This document shows positions 25,771 to 33,753 of a stretch of DNA of 64,000 nucleotides, piece by piece. The stretch's first letter is position 1. Each line of letters opens with the position of its first letter. This DNA is from Micromonospora qiuiae (GTDB lineage: Bacteria > Actinomycetota > Actinomycetes > Mycobacteriales > Micromonosporaceae). The translations under genes and the position numbers were made by a program. The stretch is from assembly GCF_016863555.1 (NCBI RefSeq), contig NZ_BOPC01000032.1, positions 56,859 to 120,858 on the forward strand, given 5' to 3'. A model generated the notes under the pieces. It made no database searches and was not told where the DNA came from. It saw nothing but the letters and a program-made list of their open reading frames with translations.

Positions 25771-27096
25771 TCAACCCCGTGTCGGCCCGGTCGGTGCCCG
25801 GGTCCGCTCCCAGCGTGCCCGGTGCGCGTCCAGCAACCGGCCGGCCTCGGTCGTCGCCTCCCGCGACACCGGTTCGTCGGCCCACTGGTCGAGCACCCCG
25901 GCCATGCCGTGGACCAGGCGTCGACCCACCGGGGTCAACCGGCGCTGCGCGATCAGCACCCGGATCGTCTCATCGGTCGCCCGGCGCCAGCGGACGAACT
26001 CGACCTCGGCGTGGTGCCGCGGCGCACCGGCCCGGACCACCCGGGCCTGCCGGCGCCAGAAGTCCGCCACCCCCAGATGGGCGTACGCGCCGTGCAGCAG
26101 GCCGTCCAACGGTCGTGGATCGCGGCGCCACGGCGCGTAGAACAGCTCCCGGGGGCCCGGCTCCAGCAGCGCGAACATGTCGGTCAACGCGGCCAGCTTG
26201 AGGTGCTGGATCTCGTGGGCCAGGGTGACGGCCGCCGACCGGGCGTCCGGCGGCATCGACATGGCCACCGAGCCGAAGGCGTGGTGGAAGGTGCCGCTGC
26301 GGGTACCGGTGGGGGGCGCGGCTATCGGGGCCAGCGCGCGCAGCGCGGCGGAGATCTCCCCGGCGACCGGCCGATGGTGCTCGACCAGGAGCCGCCACGC
26401 CCCGGCCAGGCGGGCCCGCCAGGCACCGGTGACCGTGCCGCCGATCCGGTGGCCGGCACCGGCGGCCGGGACATGCCGCCAGGTCGGCGTGTCCACCAGC
26501 AGGGACAGCGGCAGCCCGCGGTGCGCGACGTCCAGCCGGGGCGCCGGCCGCCATCGCGGGTCGGGCCGGTCGGTGCCGATGTCGATCCGTTCGCCCGCGC
26601 CGTACGCCCGCGCCCGGCCGTGGCTGACCCGGACCCGGGCGCGGGTGGCCGACGGGGGCAGCAGCACCGTGCCGAGGCCGGGCAGGTCCAGCCGGCCGGC
26701 CGCGCCGGGGTCGAGCGGGACGTCGAGGTCGGCGTCGGTGCCGGCGCGTACGGCCGCGGTCGCCGCCACCGCCGCGAGCAACCCCGGATGGGTCGCTCCG
26801 GGTTCGCCCCGCCGCAGCAGGGACGCGGTGTCGAACGCCCACGCGGCGACCGGCGGATGCCCGAGCGCGGTCGTGCGCTCCGCCGGCGGCAGTGCCGCCA
26901 ACAGACGGTACGCCGAGCAGACCGCCGCCTCATCCGGATGCCGAATCTCGCGGACGAGCAGCACGAGCGTGCGTACCGCCAGCAGCGTCTTGCTGCGTTG
27001 CGCGGCCCGCAGCCGCTCGACGGCCGCCGCCCCGCCCCGGCCGGCGGCGAGTTCGTCCAGCACCCAGGTCGGCAGCCGGTGGCCGTCCGGGATCAC
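25771..27096 (-). CDS. HEXXH-motif protein of FxSxx-COOH RiPP systems
   Basis: 441 residues from GTG 27096, which overlaps the fxsB stop (GTGA). The zinc-peptidase-like motif HEIQH is at residues 294-298 in SAAVTLAHEIQHLKLAAL. The protein otherwise has helical stretches and two beta-rich regions. It matches the family annotated as 'HEXXH motif-containing putative peptide modification protein', found beside FxsB radical SAM enzymes. The presumed role is zinc-dependent hydrolysis, either trimming the modified FxsA peptide or a further modification; this is not proven for the family. Co-translated with fxsB. Confidence 0.88.
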   Translation of the reverse strand: MIPDGHRLPTWVLDELAAGRGGAAAVERLRAAQRSKTLLAVRTLVLLVREIRHPDEAAVCSAYRLLAALPPAERTTALGHPPVAAWAFDTASLLRRGEPGATHPGLLAAVAATAAVRAGTDADLDVPLDPGAAGRLDLPGLGTVLLPPSATRARVRVSHGRARAYGAGERIDIGTDRPDPRWRPAPRLDVAHRGLPLSLLVDTPTWRHVPAAGAGHRIGGTVTGAWRARLAGAWRLLVEHHRPVAGEISAALRALAPIAAPPTGTRSGTFHHAFGSVAMSMPPDARSAAVTLAHEIQHLKLAALTDMFALLEPGPRELFYAPWRRDPRPLDGLLHGAYAHLGVADFWRRQARVVRAGAPRHHAEVEFVRWRRATDETIRVLIAQRRLTPVGRRLVHGMAGVLDQWADEPVSREATTEAGRLLDAHRARWERTRAPTGPTRG

Positions 27097-28298
27097 CGCA
27101 CTGCTCCTCGCCACTGCGCCGCGTCCCGGGCCACCGCGCGCCGGATGTGGCTGATGAGGGCGTACAGGTCGGGGCAGTAGACCGACGGGTTGTCGAAGCC
27201 GTCGCCGGCGCGGTAGCGGTGGGTGCGCAGCCCACCACCGCACACCCGGCCCAGGTCACAGGCGCGGCAGGTGGCGTTGAGCCCGGCCGTACCGGCCTGC
27301 TGTGCGCGTACCGCCGGCAGGGCGAGCGCGGCGTCGAACGGGTCCCGGGTCACGTGCCGGCCGGTCCGGGCCGCGCCGGCGTACGCGGCGCCGAGCGTGT
27401 CGTCCAGTTCGATCGCGCCGTCGGTCTGCACCACCGCCACGGCGACCGGGCTGGTGCCCACCCCGGTCAGCCGGGAGACGCCACCGAGCAGCACCTGGAT
27501 GATCTCGTCGAAGAGCCGGATCCGCACCGGCGGACCCGGCTCGCGGTACCACCGGTCGAAGATCGCGGTCAGCCACCGCGCGTACGGCACCTGTCGGGTG
27601 TCGGGGAGACGACCCGGCGGTGGTGTGCTCCAGGTGCCGTGCGGCAGCAGGAAATCGATCGCCGGCGGACGGTGCGCCAGCAGGGCGCGGTACGTGGCGA
27701 GCGGGTCGTTGCGCAGGTCGACCGTGCACAGCAGACCGTTGAACAGGTGGCGGGGCCCGGCGAGCAACCGCCGCAGGGCCGCCTCGACCCGCTCGTGGCT
27801 GCCCTGCCCGTCCGGCCCGCGCCGGTGCCGGTCGTGTGCGGCCCGGTCACCGTCGAGGCTGACGCTGATCCGTACGTCGAGCCGGTCGAACAAGCGCAGG
27901 TACGTCTCGTCCAGGCGGGTGCCGTTGGTCTGCACCGTCACCCGGACCGGCACCGGTGCCGCCTGTCGGCGCAGCGTGACCACGGCGTGCTCGATCATCG
28001 CCGGCCCGGCCAGCAGCGGCTCGCCGCCGTGCAGGATGACCTCCACCCGGTGCAGCCCGTGCGCGTGGGCGTGTTCGCCGATCCGCCGGGCGGTCGCGTC
28101 GAGCACCGGCCGCGGCATGACCCGGGGCAGGGCCTGCCAGCGCTGGTCGGCCATCGTGTACACGTAGCAGTGGTCGCAGGCCAGGTCGCACCGGCTGTGC
28201 AGCTTGAGCACGAACTGCCGGAACGCGACGGGCGGGGTGCGCGGGGCTGCCGCACCGGGACCAGCGGCGCGACGGCGGCCGTCGTCGGATCCGGGCAT
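27093..28298 (-). CDS. fxsB: FxsB-type radical SAM/SPASM cyclophane-forming peptide maturase
   Basis: 401 residues from ATG 28298 with GGAG six bases upstream; longer readings go into non-protein-like sequence. The radical SAM cluster motif CX3CX2C is at residues 37-44 (CDLACDHC), followed by HGGEPLLAG and VTVQTNGTRL. The C-terminal SPASM region has CRACDLGRVCGGGLRTHRY and a final Cys in NPSVYC for auxiliary iron-sulfur clusters. Family knowledge: FxsB enzymes join side chains of aromatic and other residues in the C-terminal FxSxx core of FxsA to form a cyclophane ring. It is divergent from fxsA across 308 bases and forms an operon with the HEXXH gene. Confidence 0.93.
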   Translation of the reverse strand: MPGSDDGRRRAAGPGAAAPRTPPVAFRQFVLKLHSRCDLACDHCYVYTMADQRWQALPRVMPRPVLDATARRIGEHAHAHGLHRVEVILHGGEPLLAGPAMIEHAVVTLRRQAAPVPVRVTVQTNGTRLDETYLRLFDRLDVRISVSLDGDRAAHDRHRRGPDGQGSHERVEAALRRLLAGPRHLFNGLLCTVDLRNDPLATYRALLAHRPPAIDFLLPHGTWSTPPPGRLPDTRQVPYARWLTAIFDRWYREPGPPVRIRLFDEIIQVLLGGVSRLTGVGTSPVAVAVVQTDGAIELDDTLGAAYAGAARTGRHVTRDPFDAALALPAVRAQQAGTAGLNATCRACDLGRVCGGGLRTHRYRAGDGFDNPSVYCPDLYALISHIRRAVARDAAQWRGAVR

Positions 28299-28356
28299 CA
28301 GGGGCTCCGCCCTTCTGGCGGCGGCCGCTTCGGCCACCGTCGAAGATGACCAGCAT

Positions 28357-28366
28357 ACATCGATGT
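28357..28366. promoter_or_regulatory. Palindrome in the fxsB/fxsA divergent promoter region
   Basis: The region 28299-28606 between the divergent fxsB and fxsA genes holds no gene. ACATCGATGT is a perfect 10-bp palindrome overlapping a minus-strand TATGCT box (complement of 28352-28357) that would serve fxsB. A TATCAT box on the plus strand at 28512-28517 could serve fxsA. Both are weak matches without clear -35 boxes. Confidence 0.35.
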
Positions 28367-28606
28367 GGACCGCTCGATCGGCTGTCCGTGACCGTGCTCG
28401 ACCGGGCCGGCGTCTGCGAAGGCGCCGGTGCCCGGGGCGGATCGGCGTACTTTCCGCTCCCCACGGTCCGGCTCGCGGGGTGTGGGGGCGATGGCCGCTG
28501 CGGCGCACCGTTATCATGGGCATACGCAGCGGATCTGGCCAACGGTCGATGTCCGGCTTCATGGCGACGCGATCGGTGCGAGACGCAGACGGGCGGTGAT
28601 CGCCGG

Positions 28607-28789
28607 ATGGAGACCGGGGAGGACATGTTGCGCTCCGATCTGATCGATCTGGCCGAGGTGGATCCGGCCGCGCTCGACGCCGTGCCGAGCGCGGTCCTGT
28701 TGGCCGCGCTGCGCCGGCTGGAGCGGCGCAGCGCCGACCCCGGCGACCAGTACGCCGGTTTCCAGAGTGCACTCGATGGCGAAGACTGA
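28607..28789 (+). CDS. fxsA: FxsA RiPP precursor, variant C terminus
   Basis: 60 residues from ATG 28607; a second ATG at 28625 would give 54. The leader SDLIDLAEVDPAALDAVPSAVL and the Tyr-Ala-Gly-Phe core match FxsA precursors. The family normally ends exactly at Phe-x-Ser-x-x; here the core FQSAL is followed by four more residues, Asp-Gly-Glu-Asp, before the stop. Those codons overlap the start of fxsT by 14 bases. The peptide is presumably crosslinked in the Tyr/Phe/Ser region by FxsB. Whether the tail is removed is unknown. Confidence 0.85.
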   Translation: METGEDMLRSDLIDLAEVDPAALDAVPSAVLLAALRRLERRSADPGDQYAGFQSALDGED

Positions 28790-31700
28790 GCCCCGCAGCG
28801 GTCCGGCCACCCGGGCCGGCGTACCGCAGCGCCGTCCCGCGCCCGGCAAGGCCGGCCCGGCCGGCGGCGACGAAGCGGCGAGCACCTGCACCATCGTCTC
28901 GTTCGTCTCACCCGCCAGCGGCACCGGGCGCAGCAGCGCGCTGGCCAACATCGCCTGGATCCTCGCCTCGAACGGCAAGCGGGTGCTCGCTGTGGACTGG
29001 TGCACCCGGACCCCTCGGATCTACGACTACCTTCGTCCGTTCCGGGTGGACGCCGTCGCCGCCGCCGAGGTGCTCGGCGGCGATCTCGGCGCCGTGATCA
29101 ACCCCCATTCGGACGGGCCGTCGCACCGCAGCGCCCCGGTGATCGCCCCGCCCGCGCCGGAGCAGGGCATCCTCTACCGCTACGCGATTCCCGGGTCGGG
29201 CTTCACCTTCGACATGGTCGGTGTCGGCCTGGACAGCGACGGTGTGCCGGCCGGCGACCCGGCGCGCATCCGGCAGATGTTGCAGCGGCACGCCTCCTAT
29301 GACTACGTCCTGATCGACACCCCGGTGGATCTGAGCCTGCCGGGCATCACCTACACCGCGTTGCTCAGCGATGTCGCGGTGGTCTGCATGCCGCCTCGAC
29401 GCCAGGCGATGCTGCAGGCCGCCGAGCTCGCCGGTCAGCTTCAGCGGCATGCCACCGGCGGCATCCGGGTGCTCGCGGCGCCGACCCTGCGCGACGTCAG
29501 CCAACCGTGGTATGGCGAGGTCCGCGACTCGGCCCGCAAGGCGTTCGCCAAGCTGCTCGACGAGGCCGCCCACGGCACCTCGTCGTCGCCCGCGGTGGAG
29601 ATCGTCGAGGTGCCCGAGCAGGCGTACGACACCTACGACGACGTACTGGCCGTGCTGGCCGATCCGCCCGGTGCGGAGACCAGCCTGCTGGCGGCCTACG
29701 AACAGATGACCTCCTGGATCAGTGGCGGCGCGGTGGCCCGCACCGCCGCCGTGCCGGAGCGGATCCGCCGCCGCTACCGCCGCGGCGTGCTGCTCGAGCG
29801 CGCCGAGAGCGCCGACGAGATCGTGGTGTTGTACGAGCCGGTGGACCGGCCGTGGGCCGACTGGATCGGTGGGCAGCTGCGGCGGGCCAACGTCCGGGTC
29901 CACCGCCATGTCGTCCGGTCCGGCGTCGAGCCGGCCTACCCGGCGGACGCCACCGTGCTGGCCATCGTGTCCGAACGTGTGCTCCGGCTGGTCGGCGCCG
30001 ACCTCTCCACCGCGCCGGGTCCCGACGACGCCGAGTTGCTCGGCGTGCTCACCCCGCGTCACCACCCCGAGCAGCACCTCGACCCGAGCCGGGTGATCGA
30101 CCTACGGCAGGCCGATCCGGGTCGGGCCCAGCCGGTGCTGCTCAGCCGGCTCGGACTCATCGCGCCGGTGCAGCCCGCTGACGACTCGCGGACCGCGCCC
30201 CGGTACCCGGCCGAGATGGACCGCCGCCTGCGCAGCAACCTGCCGCCCCGCAACGAGGCGTTCGTCGGGCGCGGCGCGTACCTGGAACGGCTGCGTGACC
30301 GGCTCACCGACGGCGGCGGCCCGGTCACCCTCGCTGGCGGCGCGGGCGTCGGCAAGAGCGAACTCGCCCGCGAGTTCGCCCACCGTTTCGCCTACGACTA
30401 CGACGTGGTCTGGTGGATCCCGGCGCAGGATCGGGAGACGGTGCAGGCGGCACTCGGCGACCTGGCCGAGGAGATCAACGCGGTCGACGGTGCCGGCGCG
30501 GCGGAGGCGGCCCTGGCGGCGCTCTCGGCGTCGCGTGGTGCCGTGGCCCGCTGGCTGCTGATCTACGACAACGCCGACGACGCGGACGTGCTGACCGGGC
30601 TGCAACCCCGCCCCGGCAGCGGGCATGTGTTGATCACCTCGCGGGACGACGGCTCCTCCAATCTGCCCGCGCCGCTGGAGGTCGCGGCGTTCAGCGGTGA
30701 CGAGAGCATCGCCATGCTCCGGCGGGTGCTGGGCATCCGAGCCGACGACGCGCGGGCCATCGCGGGCGCGCTGGAGCACCTGCCGTTGGCCCTGCGGCTG
30801 GCCACCGCCTGGATCCGTGAGCGCATCCGGTCGCTGGAGCACGACGGCGTACCCAACCTGGAGGCGGTCAACCGGTGCGTGGCGGAGCTGCTGGAGCGAC
30901 TGCGCGGCGGCGCCGACGGCGAGCCGGCCGAGCGGATACCGGGTTCGCGTACCGCCACCGTCGCCAAGGTCCTGGACATCACCCTGGCCACGCTGCGGGA
31001 CACCGAGTTCGGGCCGTTGGCGATCCGGGTGGCCGAGCTCGGCGCGTTCCTCTCGCCCGAGGGGATCGGGCTGCCCCTGCTGCGGTCGGTGTCGATGCTC
31101 ACCCAACTCGCCGCCGCGGCCGATGTGGACGCCGAGGAACTGCTGCTCACCGCCGGAGAGATCGACCTGGTGCTGACCGTGGGCGCCCGGTTCGCGCTCT
31201 TCGACGTCGACTGGGGACGCGGTGCCGCGCTGCGGATGCACCGGGCCGTCCAGGTCCTGCTGCGCGAGACGATCCCGGAACCGCAGCGGCAGGAACGGCA
31301 CCGGCAGGTCCTCTACGGCCTGGCCGGGTACGCGCCGACCGACCCGGAGGCCGACGACCCCCGCTACGCCGCCGTCTTCGACGAGCTGCAACGGCATCTG
31401 GTGCCCTCCGACGCGTTGACCGCTGACGAGCGACCCATCCGGCACTGGGTGGTCAAGCAGATCCGCTACCTCTATCTGCTCAACGACAGCGACGCCTGGC
31501 AGTCCGCGGTGCAGTTGGCGCAGCCGGCCTGCGAGCGGTGGACGGCCAACGGCGAGTTCGACCAGCTGACCATGCGGTTGTTCGTGCAGACCGCGAACCT
31601 GCACCGGGCGCTGGGCCACTACTCGCAGGCCCTGCGCCTCGACGAGCAGGTGCTCACCGAACAGCGCCGCCGCTACGGGCTGCGGCACTTCCGGACGCTG

Positions 31701-32687
31701 ATCGCCGGCCGGGGCCGGGGCGGTGACCTGCGCGGCCTGGGCCGCTTCGAGGACGCCCTCGTCGAGGACCAGGCCACCCTCGTCGGCTTCCAGACGGTGC
31801 TCGGCGACAATCACCCGAACACCCGGATGGCGATCAACAACCTCGCCATCTCGTTCCTGTTGACCGGCGATGCGCGGGAGGCGCTGCGACTCGCCCACGA
31901 GTTGCGGGGCCGGTTGATGGCGCTGTACGGCCCGGAGGATCCGTGGACGTGGCGGGCGTCGTGCCTGGTGGGCACTTTCGAGCGGGAGGCCGGTGAGTAC
32001 GACCTGTCGCTGGCCACTCTGCGTGAGGCGCTGGCGTGGGTGCACGAGCTGCGCTCCGCCGGTCACCTCGACGAGCTGCACGTCAACCGCAGCCTCGCGG
32101 TGACCGAGCGGCGGCTGGGCCACACCATCGCGGCCAAAAAACGCAGCGCGGAGGCGTTCCGCGGCTACCGGGACCAGCTCGGCGAGGATCATCCCCTCAC
32201 CCGGGCGAGCCTGCTCAGCCTGGCGGTGGACTACTACCGGACCGGCGACGCCGGGGTCGCCGTCCAGCACGCCCTCCGCTGTCTGCGCGGCTACGAGCGG
32301 ACGCTGGAATCGGGCCACCCGTTCACCGCGGTCTGCTCGGTCAACCTCGGGCTGTTCCAGCGCGGTGCCGGCGAGTACGACCAGGCCGTGCGCGACGGCG
32401 AACGGGGCCTGCGTACGCTGCGCGCCCGGCTGGGTGACGCCCATCCGTGGACGTTGACCGCGACGACGGCCCAGGCCGGTCACCTCGCCGCCCGAGGCGA
32501 CCTGGCCGATGCCGCCCGGATCCAGGACGAGGCACGGCGGACCAGCCTGCGTTACCTCGGTCGGCAGCACCCGTGCAGCATCGACGCGGTCGCCAACCTC
32601 GCCGCCGTCCACGCGCTACGCGACGGCACCGCCGAGGGCGGCCTGGCCGCCCTGACCGACACCGACATCGACGTGCCGAGAAGCTGA
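28776..32687 (+). CDS. fxsT: FxsT: MinD-like/TIR-like/NB-ARC/TPR protein of the FxSxx-COOH system
   Basis: 1303 residues from ATG 28776, overlapping fxsA. Domains in order: a MinD/ParA-like region of the KGGVGR type (residues ~35-310; IVSFVSPASGTGRSSALANIAW, IDTPVDLSL); a TIR-like region (~345-440; EIVVLYEPVDRPWADWIGGQL); an NB-ARC STAND ATPase with Walker A GGAGVGKSEL near residue 520, Walker B RWLLIYDNADD and LPLALRLATAW; then TPRs from ~890 to the end (LHRALGHYSQALRLDEQVL and many similar). In the MinD-like motif the usual Lys-Gly-Gly-Val-Gly-Arg reads Ala-Ser-Gly-Thr-Gly-Arg, so the signature Lys is missing and ATP use there is doubtful; the NB-ARC site looks intact. Probably the sensor or scaffold of the system. 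Confidence 0.92.
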   Translation: MAKTEPRSGPATRAGVPQRRPAPGKAGPAGGDEAASTCTIVSFVSPASGTGRSSALANIAWILASNGKRVLAVDWCTRTPRIYDYLRPFRVDAVAAAEVLGGDLGAVINPHSDGPSHRSAPVIAPPAPEQGILYRYAIPGSGFTFDMVGVGLDSDGVPAGDPARIRQMLQRHASYDYVLIDTPVDLSLPGITYTALLSDVAVVCMPPRRQAMLQAAELAGQLQRHATGGIRVLAAPTLRDVSQPWYGEVRDSARKAFAKLLDEAAHGTSSSPAVEIVEVPEQAYDTYDDVLAVLADPPGAETSLLAAYEQMTSWISGGAVARTAAVPERIRRRYRRGVLLERAESADEIVVLYEPVDRPWADWIGGQLRRANVRVHRHVVRSGVEPAYPADATVLAIVSERVLRLVGADLSTAPGPDDAELLGVLTPRHHPEQHLDPSRVIDLRQADPGRAQPVLLSRLGLIAPVQPADDSRTAPRYPAEMDRRLRSNLPPRNEAFVGRGAYLERLRDRLTDGGGPVTLAGGAGVGKSELAREFAHRFAYDYDVVWWIPAQDRETVQAALGDLAEEINAVDGAGAAEAALAALSASRGAVARWLLIYDNADDADVLTGLQPRPGSGHVLITSRDDGSSNLPAPLEVAAFSGDESIAMLRRVLGIRADDARAIAGALEHLPLALRLATAWIRERIRSLEHDGVPNLEAVNRCVAELLERLRGGADGEPAERIPGSRTATVAKVLDITLATLRDTEFGPLAIRVAELGAFLSPEGIGLPLLRSVSMLTQLAAAADVDAEELLLTAGEIDLVLTVGARFALFDVDWGRGAALRMHRAVQVLLRETIPEPQRQERHRQVLYGLAGYAPTDPEADDPRYAAVFDELQRHLVPSDALTADERPIRHWVVKQIRYLYLLNDSDAWQSAVQLAQPACERWTANGEFDQLTMRLFVQTANLHRALGHYSQALRLDEQVLTEQRRRYGLRHFRTLIAGRGRGGDLRGLGRFEDALVEDQATLVGFQTVLGDNHPNTRMAINNLAISFLLTGDAREALRLAHELRGRLMALYGPEDPWTWRASCLVGTFEREAGEYDLSLATLREALAWVHELRSAGHLDELHVNRSLAVTERRLGHTIAAKKRSAEAFRGYRDQLGEDHPLTRASLLSLAVDYYRTGDAGVAVQHALRCLRGYERTLESGHPFTAVCSVNLGLFQRGAGEYDQAVRDGERGLRTLRARLGDAHPWTLTATTAQAGHLAARGDLADAARIQDEARRTSLRYLGRQHPCSIDAVANLAAVHALRDGTAEGGLAALTDTDIDVPRS

Positions 32688-32697
32688 GGAGCACGAC

Positions 32698-33699
32698 GTG
32701 ACCGATCCGCAGCTGCTCGACGCCCTGGTGGAGGAGACGGCCGAACAGGAGATACCCGGCCTCGGCCGGAAGCGGGACCTGTGCCGCCAGCTGTTGCTCA
32801 GCGGCTGCGGCGGCTACCACGTCGCGTACTACACCGGCGGGGTGCTCGACTTCGCGCTGGACCTGCTGGCGCACGCCTGCGCGCCGCCCGCCGTCGAGGG
32901 GGCCGACCCGGCGCAGCGCCGCGACGCCCACCGCCGGGTGGGCGCCCAGCTGGCCTACCGGGCAGCCGAACTCAGCCGGCGGGTGTGGGAGCTGCAGTGC
33001 GGCGGGCTGGTCCGGTTGGCCGTCCAGACCCGGACGGACTACGTCTTCTGCAACACGGTGGTCGGTGGCGAATACGTGGTGGGCTTCGCGACGCTGCCTC
33101 CGGCTGCGGCCGACGAGGTGGCTGATCCGGCCCGGGCGAGCGAAATCGACCGGGCCGCCGCCCGACTCGCCACCGACCTGCGTCAGCTGGTCCGGCTGCC
33201 CTCGCAGAACCCGGGCGGCTGGTCGACCGCCGACGGCCAACCGGCCTCGCACGCGCCGGACGGCGAGACGGTGCCGCCGTACGTGAACGGGGCCGCAGAC
33301 GTCGCCGCGCCGCTCGCCGCGGCGTTGCGGACCACCGGGCTGCACTACCTGAGCCACCACCGGCTGGGCGAGCAGACGGCGGCGGTCGACATCCTGCACC
33401 ACCCGGAGCTGGAACCGTTCTTCAGTCGGGGCAGCACCGTGGCCGACCGGCGAGCCAGCTACGAGCGCCTGGGTGAGGATCTCTCGCTGGTGGCGTTGCA
33501 GGTCGCCCGGGACCTGCGCCGCGCCGTTCCGGGCGAGGTCGAGCGGCTCGTGCTCGACCTGGAGATCGGGGCGCTTTTCTACTACCTGATCGCTCCGGAC
33601 AACTATCTCTTCGGGGTGGTCCTCGACCAGGACTGGGTCAGCCAGGCCGATCAGGACATGTCGGCCCTGGGACGGCAGCTCGCTGCTGCGGCGGGCTGA
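32698..33699 (+). CDS. Hypothetical protein downstream of fxsT
   Basis: 333 residues from GTG 32698 with GAGGAG seven bases upstream, ten bases after fxsT and surely co-transcribed. No signal peptide or membrane segment. The N-terminal part has RDLCRQLLLSGCGGYHVAYYTGG; the middle RTDYVFCNTVVGGEYVVGFATLP; the end DLEIGALFYYLIAPDNYLFGVVLDQDWVSQADQDM. The middle and the end resemble small ligand- or protein-binding (Roadblock/GAF-like) alpha/beta modules, but no family can be named. Context suggests an accessory subunit of the FxsT or AAA ATPase machinery. Confidence 0.75.
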   Translation: MTDPQLLDALVEETAEQEIPGLGRKRDLCRQLLLSGCGGYHVAYYTGGVLDFALDLLAHACAPPAVEGADPAQRRDAHRRVGAQLAYRAAELSRRVWELQCGGLVRLAVQTRTDYVFCNTVVGGEYVVGFATLPPAAADEVADPARASEIDRAAARLATDLRQLVRLPSQNPGGWSTADGQPASHAPDGETVPPYVNGAADVAAPLAAALRTTGLHYLSHHRLGEQTAAVDILHHPELEPFFSRGSTVADRRASYERLGEDLSLVALQVARDLRRAVPGEVERLVLDLEIGALFYYLIAPDNYLFGVVLDQDWVSQADQDMSALGRQLAAAAG

Positions 33700-33753
33700 A
33701 CCCGGCGGGCAGCGGCGGCTGCGGCACAGCGTCGGCGGCCCGAGCAGCACCGC

